Assembly: GCA_030431255.1 (NCBI GenBank)
Contig: JAUIJL010000009.1
Location: 276,934 to 340,933, forward strand
Source: Thermoanaerobaculia bacterium
GTDB taxonomy: Bacteria > Acidobacteriota > Thermoanaerobaculia > Multivoradales > J023
Reading direction: 5' to 3'
DNA: 64,000 nt
Positions 9,482 through 18,144 of this stretch are shown here, piece after piece; positions within the stretch are counted from its first letter, which is position 1, and each line of letters begins with the position of its first letter. The notes under the pieces were generated by a model. That model was not told the origin of the DNA, ran no database searches, and was given only the letters and a program-made list of their open reading frames with translations. The translations under genes were made by a program, and so were the position numbers.

Positions 9482-10669
9482 ATGCCCCAGAATCGACCCG
9501 CCTCGACCCTGATCCATTTGCAGTGCTCTCGAACCGGCAAGACCTACGAAGCCGATCAGCTCCGCACCGTGGCCCCCGACTCGGGGCGTCCCCTGCTCGC
9601 CCGCTACGATCTAGAAGCAGCCGCGAAGACCTTGACCCTCGAAAGCCTCGCCTTTCGTCCGCGGGGCATGTGGCGCTACTCCGAGGTCATGCCGATCCAA
9701 GATCCCGCCCACGAGGTCAGCTTGGGGGAGGGATCGACTCCCATGTTGTTGTGCCCGAGGTTGGGCGGAGAGCTCGGGTTGAGCGGGCTTTGGGTCAAAG
9801 AGGAGGGTCGCAATCCCACCGGCACCTTTAAGGCCCGAGGTCTGTCGGCGGCGGTCTCTCGCGCCCTGGAGCTGGGGGCCCGCGAGCTGGCGGTGCCCAC
9901 CGCCGGCAACGCCGGGGCGGCCTTGGCCGCCTATGCCGCCCGCGCCGGGCTCACCGCCCACGTGGCCATGCCCAAAGACGCCCCCAAGGCGGTGATGGAC
10001 GAGGTCCGAGCCTACGGCGCTTCCCTCAAGCTGATCGACGGCTTGATCGGCGATGCCGGGCATTGGATCGCCGAGGGCTGTCGGGATCACGGCTGGTTCA
10101 ACATCGCGACGCTCAAAGAGCCGTATCGGGTCGAAGGCAAAAAAACCATGGGTTACGAGCTTTGGGAAGACTTCGGCGGTGAGCTGCCGGACCTGATTCT
10201 CTACCCTACCGGCGGTGGCACGGGTTTGATCGGCATGTGGAAGGCCTTCGACGAGCTGGAGGCCATGGGAAAGATCGGCTCCGATCGGCCGCGCATGGTG
10301 GCGGTGCAGGCATCGGGCTGCGCGCCGATCGTCAAAGCGGTGGAGGAAGGGTCCGACGAGGCGGAAGTCTGGCAAGGCGCCCAGACCCTCGCCCCGGGCA
10401 TCCGGGTGCCCCACGCCTTTGCCGACGACCTCATCCTGCAAGCCGTGCGCGACAGCGGGGGCACCGCCCTGGCGGTGGAAGACGAGCACATCGTCTCCGC
10501 CATGCATCGATGGTCGGCCACCGAAGGCATCGACCCGAGCCCCGAAGGCGCGGCCACGCTCTGCGCCTTGGAGATCCTGAAGGAGCGCGGTGAGGTCGGT
10601 CGTGACGAGCGGGTCGTGCTCTTCAATTGCGGCACGGGCCTCAAACACCCCGAGCTTCGTCCACAGTAG
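9482..10669 (+). CDS. thrC: Threonine synthase
   Basis: This PLP enzyme of about 395 aa converts O-phosphohomoserine to threonine. The N-terminal part has the short 'CSxTGKxY' segment typical of bacterial threonine synthases, although zinc-binding Cys pairs are lost. The PLP-lysine motif NPTGTFKARG is present (Lys117 from this ATG), followed by TAGNAGAALAAYAARAG and the phosphate-binding PTGGGTGLIG loop. I chose the ATG at 9482; an in-frame TTG at 9461 would add seven residues without better support. The gene ends 20 nt from the convergent S1/P1 nuclease gene. Confidence 0.9.
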   Translation: MPQNRPASTLIHLQCSRTGKTYEADQLRTVAPDSGRPLLARYDLEAAAKTLTLESLAFRPRGMWRYSEVMPIQDPAHEVSLGEGSTPMLLCPRLGGELGLSGLWVKEEGRNPTGTFKARGLSAAVSRALELGARELAVPTAGNAGAALAAYAARAGLTAHVAMPKDAPKAVMDEVRAYGASLKLIDGLIGDAGHWIAEGCRDHGWFNIATLKEPYRVEGKKTMGYELWEDFGGELPDLILYPTGGGTGLIGMWKAFDELEAMGKIGSDRPRMVAVQASGCAPIVKAVEEGSDEAEVWQGAQTLAPGIRVPHAFADDLILQAVRDSGGTALAVEDEHIVSAMHRWSATEGIDPSPEGAATLCALEILKERGEVGRDERVVLFNCGTGLKHPELRPQ

Positions 10670-10689
10670 GTTATCCTCGAGCGCCCGTT

Positions 10690-11592
10690 CTACCTCCCTG
10701 GACCGCCATACCCGGTGCCCTGGACCAATTCCGTCAACAGCGCGCCGAGGCGATAGCCGGCCAAGGCGATGCGACGGCGAGCCACCAGCCGGCTTTTGAC
10801 CTGGTAGACCTCCGACGGGGCGCGGCCTTCGGAGATGCCGACGTAGACCACCGAGGTCGCCAGATGGAAGCTTTCCTGGGCCCACACGGCGGGATCCAGC
10901 TCTTGCCATTCCGGCAGGGTGTCCTCGGGTACCGCAGAGACGATCTGCTTAGCGAGGGTCCGCACCGTGGCCGCGTCTTCCTCCGTGCCTTCGAGATTGG
11001 GCAACAGACCCAAGGTGCCGTCCCACAATTGATGCAGATTGCTCGGCTCGCCCTCCAAATCCAACAACAGAAAATCGTTGCCACCACGGTCGCCCTTGGG
11101 ATGCTCGGCGGTGATCCGGCTGGTGGCGTGCAGGGGCTGGTGCAGATCTCCGGCCACATGCAACAGCACCCGCAGCATGATCGCTTTGGCCAGATCCGGG
11201 GATTCAGGGTTGCGAAGGGTGGCCATGGCCTCGCGCACCGCTTCCACCGCATTGTCCGTATCGACCTCGGGGACCGACGGCAACCCGCCGGCGTTGTAGG
11301 GAATGTTGATGTAGTGCCAACGGCGAAACGATCTCCAGCCCGCGGCCTGGGCTTGGTCCATCCACAGGGAAGCCGTCCGGATGCTTGCGTTTTTCGGCTC
11401 GAAATCCCCTAGGACCGCCACCAAGCGTTCGACTTCTTGGGCCACCTCCGGATCGAGACGTTGATAGGCGATTTCGGAGATCACCATATGGCCGGCGGCG
11501 CGCCAGGCCGAGGCCGGCCCGGCGACCATCATCATGCCGAGCACAAAAGCACCGACCGCCGAGATCAGCCTCCGGCTCCCCGAGCGCTTCAC
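10690..11592 (-). CDS. S1/P1-type zinc nuclease, secreted
   Basis: This 300-aa protein starts at a GTG (11592) that overlaps the TGA of the upstream peptidase gene by 4 nt. A longer frame upstream lies inside that peptidase gene and is unlikely to be translated. The signal peptide ends ...GPASA and is followed by Trp-Arg-Ala-Ala-Gly-His. In S1/P1 nucleases the mature N-terminal Trp and the following His are zinc ligands, so the cleavage site fits exactly. Downstream motifs include RRWHYINIPY, HVAGDLHQPLHA and GGNDF...NLHQLWD, all characteristic of the trinuclear zinc site. It should degrade single-stranded DNA/RNA or 3'-nucleotides outside the cytoplasm. It is the last gene of the minus-strand run that begins with the M1 peptidase. 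Confidence 0.88.
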   Translation of the reverse strand: MKRSGSRRLISAVGAFVLGMMMVAGPASAWRAAGHMVISEIAYQRLDPEVAQEVERLVAVLGDFEPKNASIRTASLWMDQAQAAGWRSFRRWHYINIPYNAGGLPSVPEVDTDNAVEAVREAMATLRNPESPDLAKAIMLRVLLHVAGDLHQPLHATSRITAEHPKGDRGGNDFLLLDLEGEPSNLHQLWDGTLGLLPNLEGTEEDAATVRTLAKQIVSAVPEDTLPEWQELDPAVWAQESFHLATSVVYVGISEGRAPSEVYQVKSRLVARRRIALAGYRLGALLTELVQGTGYGGPGR

Positions 11593-13073
11593 CGCCGTTG
11601 ATCCTCCGGTGCCGGGCGGTAGTCGTCCGCCGGCACCAATCGATCCGGCATGTCCGCCAAGACATAACCCATGACCCCGAGCACGGCGATGGCCCGGCGG
11701 AAATTTTGGGGATTCACCTTGTCGAGGGTGTCGGCGTGGGTGTGATGCCAATCAAAGTAGTGCTCGCCGACCGTGCGCAGACCCAGGCCGGGCACCCCGT
11801 CCCACATCAAGTCGCGAATGTCGGCTCCGCCGCCACCGCGCAAGATTTGTGACGCCTCGATGCCCTCGAGCAGGGAACCGATCTCCTGGAGCTGCTCGAA
11901 CGCGCGCTCATAGACGGGATCCCCGGACTCCGGATCGATGCCCGACAGGCCGAAGCCGTAGCCCACGGGTTTCTCGGCACCGCCGTCCATCTCGATGGCT
12001 GCTACGTGGGTGGTGACGTCGTCTCCGAGACCCTGGCGATAGGCCTTGCCGCCGGCCAGCCCGTTTTCCTCATTGGTCCACAACACGACCCTCAGGGTGC
12101 GCCGGGGTCGCAGACCGAGCTGATGGATGAGATTCAAGGCCTGCCACACGGCGATACAAGCCGCACCGTCGTCGTGGGCGCCGTGACCGACATCCCACGA
12201 GTCGTAATGCCCGCCCATCACCACCACCTCATTCGGCAGCTCGGAGCCGGTGATCTCCGCCATCAGGTTGTAGCTCTGGGCATCGGGCAGGGTTTTGGCG
12301 CCCATTTCGAGATGTACCGTCACCGTTTGTCCGTGCGCTTTCATCCTCTTGAGCCACTCGGAATCCTCGACGGTCATGGCCGCGGCCGGGATCTTCGGCA
12401 CTTCCTCGTCGTAACGCAGGGCGCCGGTGTGCGGGGTCGACAAGCTGGCGCCGGTGGCCGAGCGCACCAACACCGCCACCGCGCCCAAGGCCGCCGCCCG
12501 AGACGCGCCGGTGCCTCGGTAGCGGACCGTCTTGCCGTAACCCATCCAAGGCACGGCGTAGGCGACGATTTTGCCCTCGACCCCTTCCCGGCCCAGGGCC
12601 TCCAGCTCCTCAAAGCTCTCCACCACCACCACCGGTGCGGTGACGCCACCTTCGGGGGTGCCGACGCTCATGCCCAAGCCCAGGATCGTCATGGGGCGAG
12701 GCACCGGCGAGACCACCCGCGCCGACTCCTCACCACGCACCCAATGGGGCACCATCACCGATTGCAGCTGGATGTTCTCCAGACCGTCTTTGCCCATCTC
12801 ACCGTGGGCCCACTCGATGGCCAGCTCGAGGGCCTTCGAGCCGCTCAGCCGATGTCCGATCACCGTCGATAAATAATCCAGGCGATCCCAGCCCTGGTCG
12901 TCCGCCAGGGCGGCGCCGAGGATCTGACCGGCGGGCTTTCGATATTGCTCCTTGAGGCTTTGCTCCGACTCGTCGGATGCCGGCGTGTCGGCAACGCAAA
13001 CGCCGGCGAGGACCAAGCTGCAGAGCCCAAAGAAGAGGAAAGTGACGGATAGGGATGGACGGTGAATCATCAT
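11589..13073 (-). CDS. Secreted M28-family zinc peptidase with PA domain
   Basis: This 494-aa protein has an N-terminal signal peptide (residues 1-29). A PA-like insert sits around residues 130-260. The M28 catalytic core follows, with GGHYDSWDVGHGAHDDGAA carrying the His and bridging Asp ligands, NEENG with the general-base Glu, EMDGG, and HHTHADTLDKV with the last His ligand. It resembles carboxypeptidase Q/plasma glutamate carboxypeptidase types that release amino acids from short peptides. The ATG overlaps the TGA of the preceding membrane-protein gene (ATGA), and its own TGA overlaps the nuclease GTG, so the three are translationally coupled. It likely works in the periplasm with the M1 peptidase of the same operon. 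Confidence 0.9.
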   Translation of the reverse strand: MMIHRPSLSVTFLFFGLCSLVLAGVCVADTPASDESEQSLKEQYRKPAGQILGAALADDQGWDRLDYLSTVIGHRLSGSKALELAIEWAHGEMGKDGLENIQLQSVMVPHWVRGEESARVVSPVPRPMTILGLGMSVGTPEGGVTAPVVVVESFEELEALGREGVEGKIVAYAVPWMGYGKTVRYRGTGASRAAALGAVAVLVRSATGASLSTPHTGALRYDEEVPKIPAAAMTVEDSEWLKRMKAHGQTVTVHLEMGAKTLPDAQSYNLMAEITGSELPNEVVVMGGHYDSWDVGHGAHDDGAACIAVWQALNLIHQLGLRPRRTLRVVLWTNEENGLAGGKAYRQGLGDDVTTHVAAIEMDGGAEKPVGYGFGLSGIDPESGDPVYERAFEQLQEIGSLLEGIEASQILRGGGGADIRDLMWDGVPGLGLRTVGEHYFDWHHTHADTLDKVNPQNFRRAIAVLGVMGYVLADMPDRLVPADDYRPAPEDQRR

Positions 13074-14110
13074 TTCTCGGTCTCCGGCTGGGAGCCGTCG
13101 CGCGGCTCCGTCGTGTCTTCGGTCGGATTGCTTGGGCTTGAATCTCTTGGGCTTGGTGCGCCCGGCGTTTCTGAAGAAGCTTCGATGGGCTCGTTCTGAT
13201 CTCCGTAAGCATCGGGCTCCGGAAACGAATCGGGCTCGGGCTCAGCCTCCGAGGACGGATCAACGGCGTCCTCAGACTCTTCCTCCGGCTTCTGGAAAGC
13301 CTGCGTCGATACCTCTGGGGACCCCGGGAACCCCTCGGACCCTGGGGACCAAGCATTCACTGCTACTGCGAGCCGGCACAGGCCAAATAGGGTACCTGCT
13401 ACGGCTAGGCACCGAGCCCACAGGGTCAGAGACCCGGTACCGGCATGGTTGAGGGTCGCCCAAGCGATCGCGATAAGGGCGGCCCACTGCAACGCACCCC
13501 ATAGGGCCGACTTCGCAAACACCCTGGGTCGACGACAAGCGTCGCGAAAAGCGCTGATCGTGGCGCGGGGATGCCAGCCGGATTGGAGCGCAAACACGAC
13601 CCGGCACCGGGCCAGGTCGAGGGTGAAGGAACAGAAGCAGAGCAGCGCCAAGATGACCAACAAGAACGGCAGGGGTATTCCATGCTCGAAGGCCTTGCTC
13701 AACGCCACGAAGGGCAAGACCACCAACACCAATCGGATCGGAATATGCCACAGGGTCACACCGATCAAGCCGCCAGCGGAACGCAGACCGACCGCCGCCA
13801 GGGACGACAACGACGACGATTGCCGAAGGGCGGCGATCACGCCCCCCAGGCTGATCCACCAGACCCCTAGGGTGATCAGCAACGCGACTGCGGACAGAAT
13901 CGGGAAGTATTTGAGAAACCCACCACCACCCGACATCAGCTCAAAGAGCCCGGCGAGAAATTGCTCGCCACCGCCCCAAACATAACCCTTCATGCCCCCG
14001 CTCACGCTGGAGCCGATGGACACGCGAAGCAGCAGCACGGCGACCCCTTGAATCGCCAGCACCCACAGCCAGACTCTGAATTTTCGCAACACTTGAATCA
14101 ACTCGCTCAC
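13070..14110 (-). CDS. Multi-spanning membrane protein of unknown function
   Basis: The product is about 346 aa from the GTG at 14110, which overlaps the upstream M1 peptidase TGA by 4 nt. The N-terminal 270 residues contain roughly five hydrophobic segments, including VWLWVLAIQGVAVLLL near the start, one around a 'SAVALLITLGVWWISLGGVIAA' segment, and later ones near LPFLLVILALLCFCSF and LWARCLAVAGTLFGL. The C-terminal 80 residues are acidic, Pro/Ser/Glu-rich and probably disordered. No family is recognised. Its position between two secreted peptidase genes with overlapping start/stop codons suggests it is co-produced with them, possibly as a membrane anchor or transport component. That role is inference. 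Confidence 0.75.
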   Translation of the reverse strand: MSELIQVLRKFRVWLWVLAIQGVAVLLLRVSIGSSVSGGMKGYVWGGGEQFLAGLFELMSGGGGFLKYFPILSAVALLITLGVWWISLGGVIAALRQSSSLSSLAAVGLRSAGGLIGVTLWHIPIRLVLVVLPFVALSKAFEHGIPLPFLLVILALLCFCSFTLDLARCRVVFALQSGWHPRATISAFRDACRRPRVFAKSALWGALQWAALIAIAWATLNHAGTGSLTLWARCLAVAGTLFGLCRLAVAVNAWSPGSEGFPGSPEVSTQAFQKPEEESEDAVDPSSEAEPEPDSFPEPDAYGDQNEPIEASSETPGAPSPRDSSPSNPTEDTTEPRDGSQPETEK

Positions 14111-16269
14111 GGCAAGAACCCTCCGAGGATCACCCAACCCAGAGCTTCGGTGATCTCCGCCACCGGGCCGCTCAAGCCGTCGCCAGGCGGATCGCCGTCC
14201 CTCGGCCGATATCGGCGGATGTTGTTCAGCCGATGATGCTCCAACAACAATTTACGGTCGGGGTCCACCTCGGCCCGAACCACCCGTTTCCCGGGCCATT
14301 CGAAGGTTTTGTAGGGATCGTTGCCCTGCCAAATCCGGCGCTCCGTGGAGCCGTCCTCGAATTCCACCTCGAGCTCCACGGGAATGTGGAAATAACCCAC
14401 CCTCTCGACTCGCACCACGGACTTCACTTGAGCATCTTCCAGCTCGTCGATCTCCTCGTCCAGGTACCAAGGGGTCTCCTCGCCCCCCACCAGGCTGCCG
14501 TGCTCGTCTCGACGCCAACCTTCATCCCCCACCAAACGTTGATGGCTCAAATAACCGAGGGAGAAGTCGACGATGCGCACGGTCCTCAGGGCTTGCTCGA
14601 AGTAGGCCTCCAAGTCGAGCTGCACGCTGTCGCCCACGGCGCGGGTCGGCAGGGTGGGATTGGACCCCAAACGCTCGATGAAAAGACCTTCCAAATCCCG
14701 ACCGCGGGGGTGTCGGAAACGAGCTTGCTCACCGTATTCCCGGAAGACCGCGTCGAACGCCTCGTGGCCGAGCAAATTGCGCAGGGTCAGCATGAGAGTG
14801 GCCGTCTTTTGATAGATGGTGACTCCGTAGCTCCCCGGCAACCCGGCAAAGGCTTGAGCGGGGCTGTCGACGGGGATCAGATTGGCCCGCCGACCGCCCG
14901 CCAGCAATCCCAATATGTCGGTGTGGTAGACCTTTTGGGTGCCGATTCTCACAACCCAAGGATCTTCGTAACGATCCAAATAGGCCAAGATATTCGACAT
15001 GGAATTGAGGCCTTCATCGAGCCAGGGCTGCTCGTGCTCGCGGGTGGCGAAAAGGCCTTGAAAGTATTGATGGCCGAATTCATGCACCGTGGTGAACACA
15101 CCGCTCATGCGCTCGTCCATCACATGGCGACGAAACCAAGGCGGGATTTCCGCTCGATCGCTGGAGGTGAAAAGGGTGGGATATTCCATGCCCCCCGCCC
15201 CTTCCGCTTCCTCCGGAGGGTGCACGATGGTGATCGTGGACCACGGATACGGTCCGTAGCGCGCCTCGTAGCTGTCGAGGGCGGCGATGGTGGCGGCTTC
15301 GTGGTCGGCGGCGGTATCCACCAGGTCCGGTTGGATCAGCTGCCGGATGCGGATGCCCTTGTGCTCGCCGTCGACGATGACGAAATCCCGATCGGTCATC
15401 CACACGAAATCGTGGACCATCTCCGCTCGGTAGGTCAGGCGCTTGCGGCCGTCCTCCAGCTCTGCTTCGGCGGTTCGGATGCCGGTGGCGCCGACTTTGA
15501 CGTCCGCGGGCACGTCCAGCTCCACGTGATAGTTGCCGAAGTCGGCGTAGAACTCATCGTTGGGCGTGAAGGTATGCGCTTGCCAGCCGTCCTCGTCGAG
15601 CACGCCGATCTTCGGATACCACTGGGCCACGGAATGAAAGCTGTCGCCGAAACCCGTGCGCGCCACCACCTTGGGCAGCTGGGTGACGAATTTCAGCTCC
15701 AGCTCGATGTCCTGACCGGGCCCCACCTCGACCGGTAGCTCGACGGTCATGGTGGAAGGATCCGCGTCTTCCCGGAACGGCAGTGGAATCGCTTCGGCGG
15801 CAGGGGATTCGGGATCCCCGGTCGTGCCCGACGCCATGGTCACCTCGGTGACGTCGATATAACCCCACGGCCCCTCTTCGTGCTGGGTCGAGCGTCGGTG
15901 TCGCCCGAGGGCTTGGCTCATCCAGGCCGTGTTCTCAGCCCGGAAGCCGTTCATATATAAGTGGAAGGGCACCGTATTGACGGTGAGCTCCGTGGTATTC
16001 CGCCACAACACCCGAGCCGTGCCGGTCACCCGGTGGGCCTCGGCGTCGAGGTAGGCTTCGAGCCGATAATCGGCAATGCGGGCCTCGGGCAGCACGCCCC
16101 CGCCCAGCTCCGGAGAGCGCAAGGCGGATTCCGGCTCGGGCAGAATCTTAGGTTCCGGCGGCGCATCGGAGCACGCAGCCATCAGGCCCACTAGAGCCAA
16201 AACCCCTACCAACCCACGAGCCGATCTCCCGAAGAGTCGCCGACCCGCAATGCTCACACCCTCGATCAT
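14107..16269 (-). CDS. M1-family metallopeptidase lipoprotein
   Basis: The 720-aa product is preceded by AGGAGG with 7-nt spacing. The lipoprotein signal ends LMAAC (Cys33). An N-terminal beta-saddle domain is followed by the M1 exopeptidase motif in the variant GGMEYP (359-364). The zinc site HEFGH (396-400) has the third ligand Glu419 in WLDEG, at exactly the HExxH-x18-E spacing of gluzincins. It probably trims peptides from the N terminus at the cell envelope. The stop overlaps the next gene's GTG. The gene begins 63 nt after the stop of the PafA-like ligase gene on the same strand, so it may share that transcript. Confidence 0.9.
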   Translation of the reverse strand: MIEGVSIAGRRLFGRSARGLVGVLALVGLMAACSDAPPEPKILPEPESALRSPELGGGVLPEARIADYRLEAYLDAEAHRVTGTARVLWRNTTELTVNTVPFHLYMNGFRAENTAWMSQALGRHRRSTQHEEGPWGYIDVTEVTMASGTTGDPESPAAEAIPLPFREDADPSTMTVELPVEVGPGQDIELELKFVTQLPKVVARTGFGDSFHSVAQWYPKIGVLDEDGWQAHTFTPNDEFYADFGNYHVELDVPADVKVGATGIRTAEAELEDGRKRLTYRAEMVHDFVWMTDRDFVIVDGEHKGIRIRQLIQPDLVDTAADHEAATIAALDSYEARYGPYPWSTITIVHPPEEAEGAGGMEYPTLFTSSDRAEIPPWFRRHVMDERMSGVFTTVHEFGHQYFQGLFATREHEQPWLDEGLNSMSNILAYLDRYEDPWVVRIGTQKVYHTDILGLLAGGRRANLIPVDSPAQAFAGLPGSYGVTIYQKTATLMLTLRNLLGHEAFDAVFREYGEQARFRHPRGRDLEGLFIERLGSNPTLPTRAVGDSVQLDLEAYFEQALRTVRIVDFSLGYLSHQRLVGDEGWRRDEHGSLVGGEETPWYLDEEIDELEDAQVKSVVRVERVGYFHIPVELEVEFEDGSTERRIWQGNDPYKTFEWPGKRVVRAEVDPDRKLLLEHHRLNNIRRYRPRDGDPPGDGLSGPVAEITEALGWVILGGFLP

Positions 16270-16332
16270 CCATTTTCCTCCTGCCGGCCACGGCTTCCGC
16301 CTATTCGCAGTCTGGGCGGATCTTAACCGAGA

Positions 16333-18120
16333 TTAGGCTCCGGATGGGTCGGCCGACTCGCCGGTCGAGGATGGGGGCGGGGACGAGGCCGGGGCCGAGG
16401 ACGGAGATGCCGAGGGAGACGGGAAACTAACCACTTTCGGCCGCAACCAGCTGCCCAAATGCACCGAATCCCATGAAATCGCGGCGGACACGGCCATGCC
16501 TTGGTGATCTCGAATCCACCGGCCGCGGAAACGGGCGGGGCTTTGTCGGGGCGGCTCCAACATCGCCCGACGGGTTTCCTGCTCGGTGACCAACACCGGG
16601 GCCAAGCCGTCCCGCTCCAGGCGTGCCAAATAGCCGTTGCCCAGCTCGTGGTAGCGCAAGTCCAAGGTTTTGAGCACCGACTCCGAGCCCGTGGGAGCGC
16701 ATTCTTCGAGCAAAGCCCGTTTGGTGATCCAATCCAATCGTCCGACCAACGATTCCTGCTCACCGCGCTCCAGCCGATCCAAGATCTCGCCCCACAGCCG
16801 AACCAGCTGAAACGCTTCCATGGAGGGAGAGCTCGCTTGTTTCAGATAGGCATTCGCTCGGCGCTGGTAGTCCCGCTGGATTTCCAGAGCGGACATGGAC
16901 GCGGGTTCCTCCCCCTTTCCCTTCCGACGCAGCTCAAAGGTCTCCGAAAGGGCCGGATCCCGCACCAGGCGATGGAGCGCGTCCATGGGCCGCGCGAGCC
17001 GTGGGGCGTCGTCCAAGAAACCGTCTTCCATCATGTCGAGCACCAAAGAGGTGGCTCCTACTTTCAGCAGCTCGGCAGTCTGGGCCATGTTGGAGTCGGA
17101 CAATCCCAGCTGTAGCCGCTGACGTCGGTAGAAAAGCGGTGGGATGGAGATCCGCCGGAAGTCCATGCCGATCAATAGCTTCTTGAGCAAATTGCCGGGA
17201 TCGAGCACACAGCGATCCGCCGGCGCGATGGTCCAACGCATGACCCGCCGAATCACCGGCCCCTTTTCCGACAAGCCGAACCGCCCTCCCGGCTCGACGG
17301 TGCCGGCGCCGGTCAAGATCGGACGGGTGATCAAAAAGGCCAAGGCGTGCTTGCGGACGTCGCGAAAAGCACACAGCCGCAATAGCAGGAGATGGGGCAA
17401 CATCACGGGAAAGGACAACCCATAGGAAAGCCAAAGCGACAATTTTCCCAGGGAGTCCTCAAATTCCGAGCCGCCATCGGCGACGGCACTCAGCCATCGC
17501 CACCGGCGCAGGGCCGGCACCAAGCTGTGCATCAACATCAGCACCAGAAAAAAAGGTACCAAGGTCAGCACCAGAGCCGCTTGGACCAGCCACGCGAAAG
17601 CGGTCCACAACATCACCCACGGCAAGAGAACCGCCATGCCCAGGCGATAGGCCGCGAGCCAAAAGCCACGGCCGATATCCGCTTCGTAATTTTCTTGGGC
17701 GCCGTAGCGATGGCCTTCGGCGTCGCGGCAGTTTTTGAGCAGGCCCAATTCACCGCTGAAGCTGCCGAAGGTGATCCTTTCGACCTCGGCGACACATTCG
17801 AACAACAATAGATCCTGAGCTTTTTGATAGAGCAGCAGCTGGGACGGGCTGCGGCATTCCGGAGTCGCGCCTTCGATCAGGCCGCCGGTGGTGCAATGGG
17901 GGAGGTGCTCGTAGCTGAAGGCGCCGCCGTTCTGGGTGAACAGCTCTTGTTTTTGGCGCATGCCACGGCCGGGGCGGGTGGCCACACGGGCTCGCAGCTT
18001 GGCGCGAACATGCTCGAAGATCCGCCGATTACCCGGTGAGGATCCGGGCAATCCGAAGCGGATCGCATATTCGGTTTCGAGACCGATCAAACGCCGGAGC
18101 ACCGGCGTCGAGCGTGTCAT
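16333..18120 (-). CDS. PafA/Dop-family (Pup ligase-like) protein with transmembrane insertion
   Basis: This 595-aa protein has clear hand-alignable similarity to the Pup ligase PafA, a glutamine-synthetase-fold enzyme joining the C-terminal Glu of Pup to lysines. Matching blocks are GLETEYAI (13-20), NGG (64-66), ATPEC (85-89), LLKNCRDAEGHRYGAQENY (127-145), LTGAGTVEP, SDSNMAQTAELLKVG (341-355), SALEIQRDY (410-418), LWGEILDRLE, LDWITKR and LDLRYHELG (486-494). Residues about 155-255 are an insertion with three strongly hydrophobic segments that soluble PafA/Dop lacks, so the ligase is probably membrane-bound. The general-base Asp of the NGxxxxxD motif is Glu71 here. The C-terminal tail is Pro/Ser-rich. 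The gene starts 24 nt after a Pup-like gene. No proteasome or second Dop/PafA gene is in the window. Confidence 0.88.
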   Translation of the reverse strand: MTRSTPVLRRLIGLETEYAIRFGLPGSSPGNRRIFEHVRAKLRARVATRPGRGMRQKQELFTQNGGAFSYEHLPHCTTGGLIEGATPECRSPSQLLLYQKAQDLLLFECVAEVERITFGSFSGELGLLKNCRDAEGHRYGAQENYEADIGRGFWLAAYRLGMAVLLPWVMLWTAFAWLVQAALVLTLVPFFLVLMLMHSLVPALRRWRWLSAVADGGSEFEDSLGKLSLWLSYGLSFPVMLPHLLLLRLCAFRDVRKHALAFLITRPILTGAGTVEPGGRFGLSEKGPVIRRVMRWTIAPADRCVLDPGNLLKKLLIGMDFRRISIPPLFYRRQRLQLGLSDSNMAQTAELLKVGATSLVLDMMEDGFLDDAPRLARPMDALHRLVRDPALSETFELRRKGKGEEPASMSALEIQRDYQRRANAYLKQASSPSMEAFQLVRLWGEILDRLERGEQESLVGRLDWITKRALLEECAPTGSESVLKTLDLRYHELGNGYLARLERDGLAPVLVTEQETRRAMLEPPRQSPARFRGRWIRDHQGMAVSAAISWDSVHLGSWLRPKVVSFPSPSASPSSAPASSPPPSSTGESADPSGA

Positions 18121-18144
18121 AGAAGGGAGAGACGACCCCCGCGC

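Noticed and set aside
14233..15738. A 501-aa open frame antisense to the M1 peptidase.
   Set aside because: It is the third-position mirror of a well-supported gene; no motifs.
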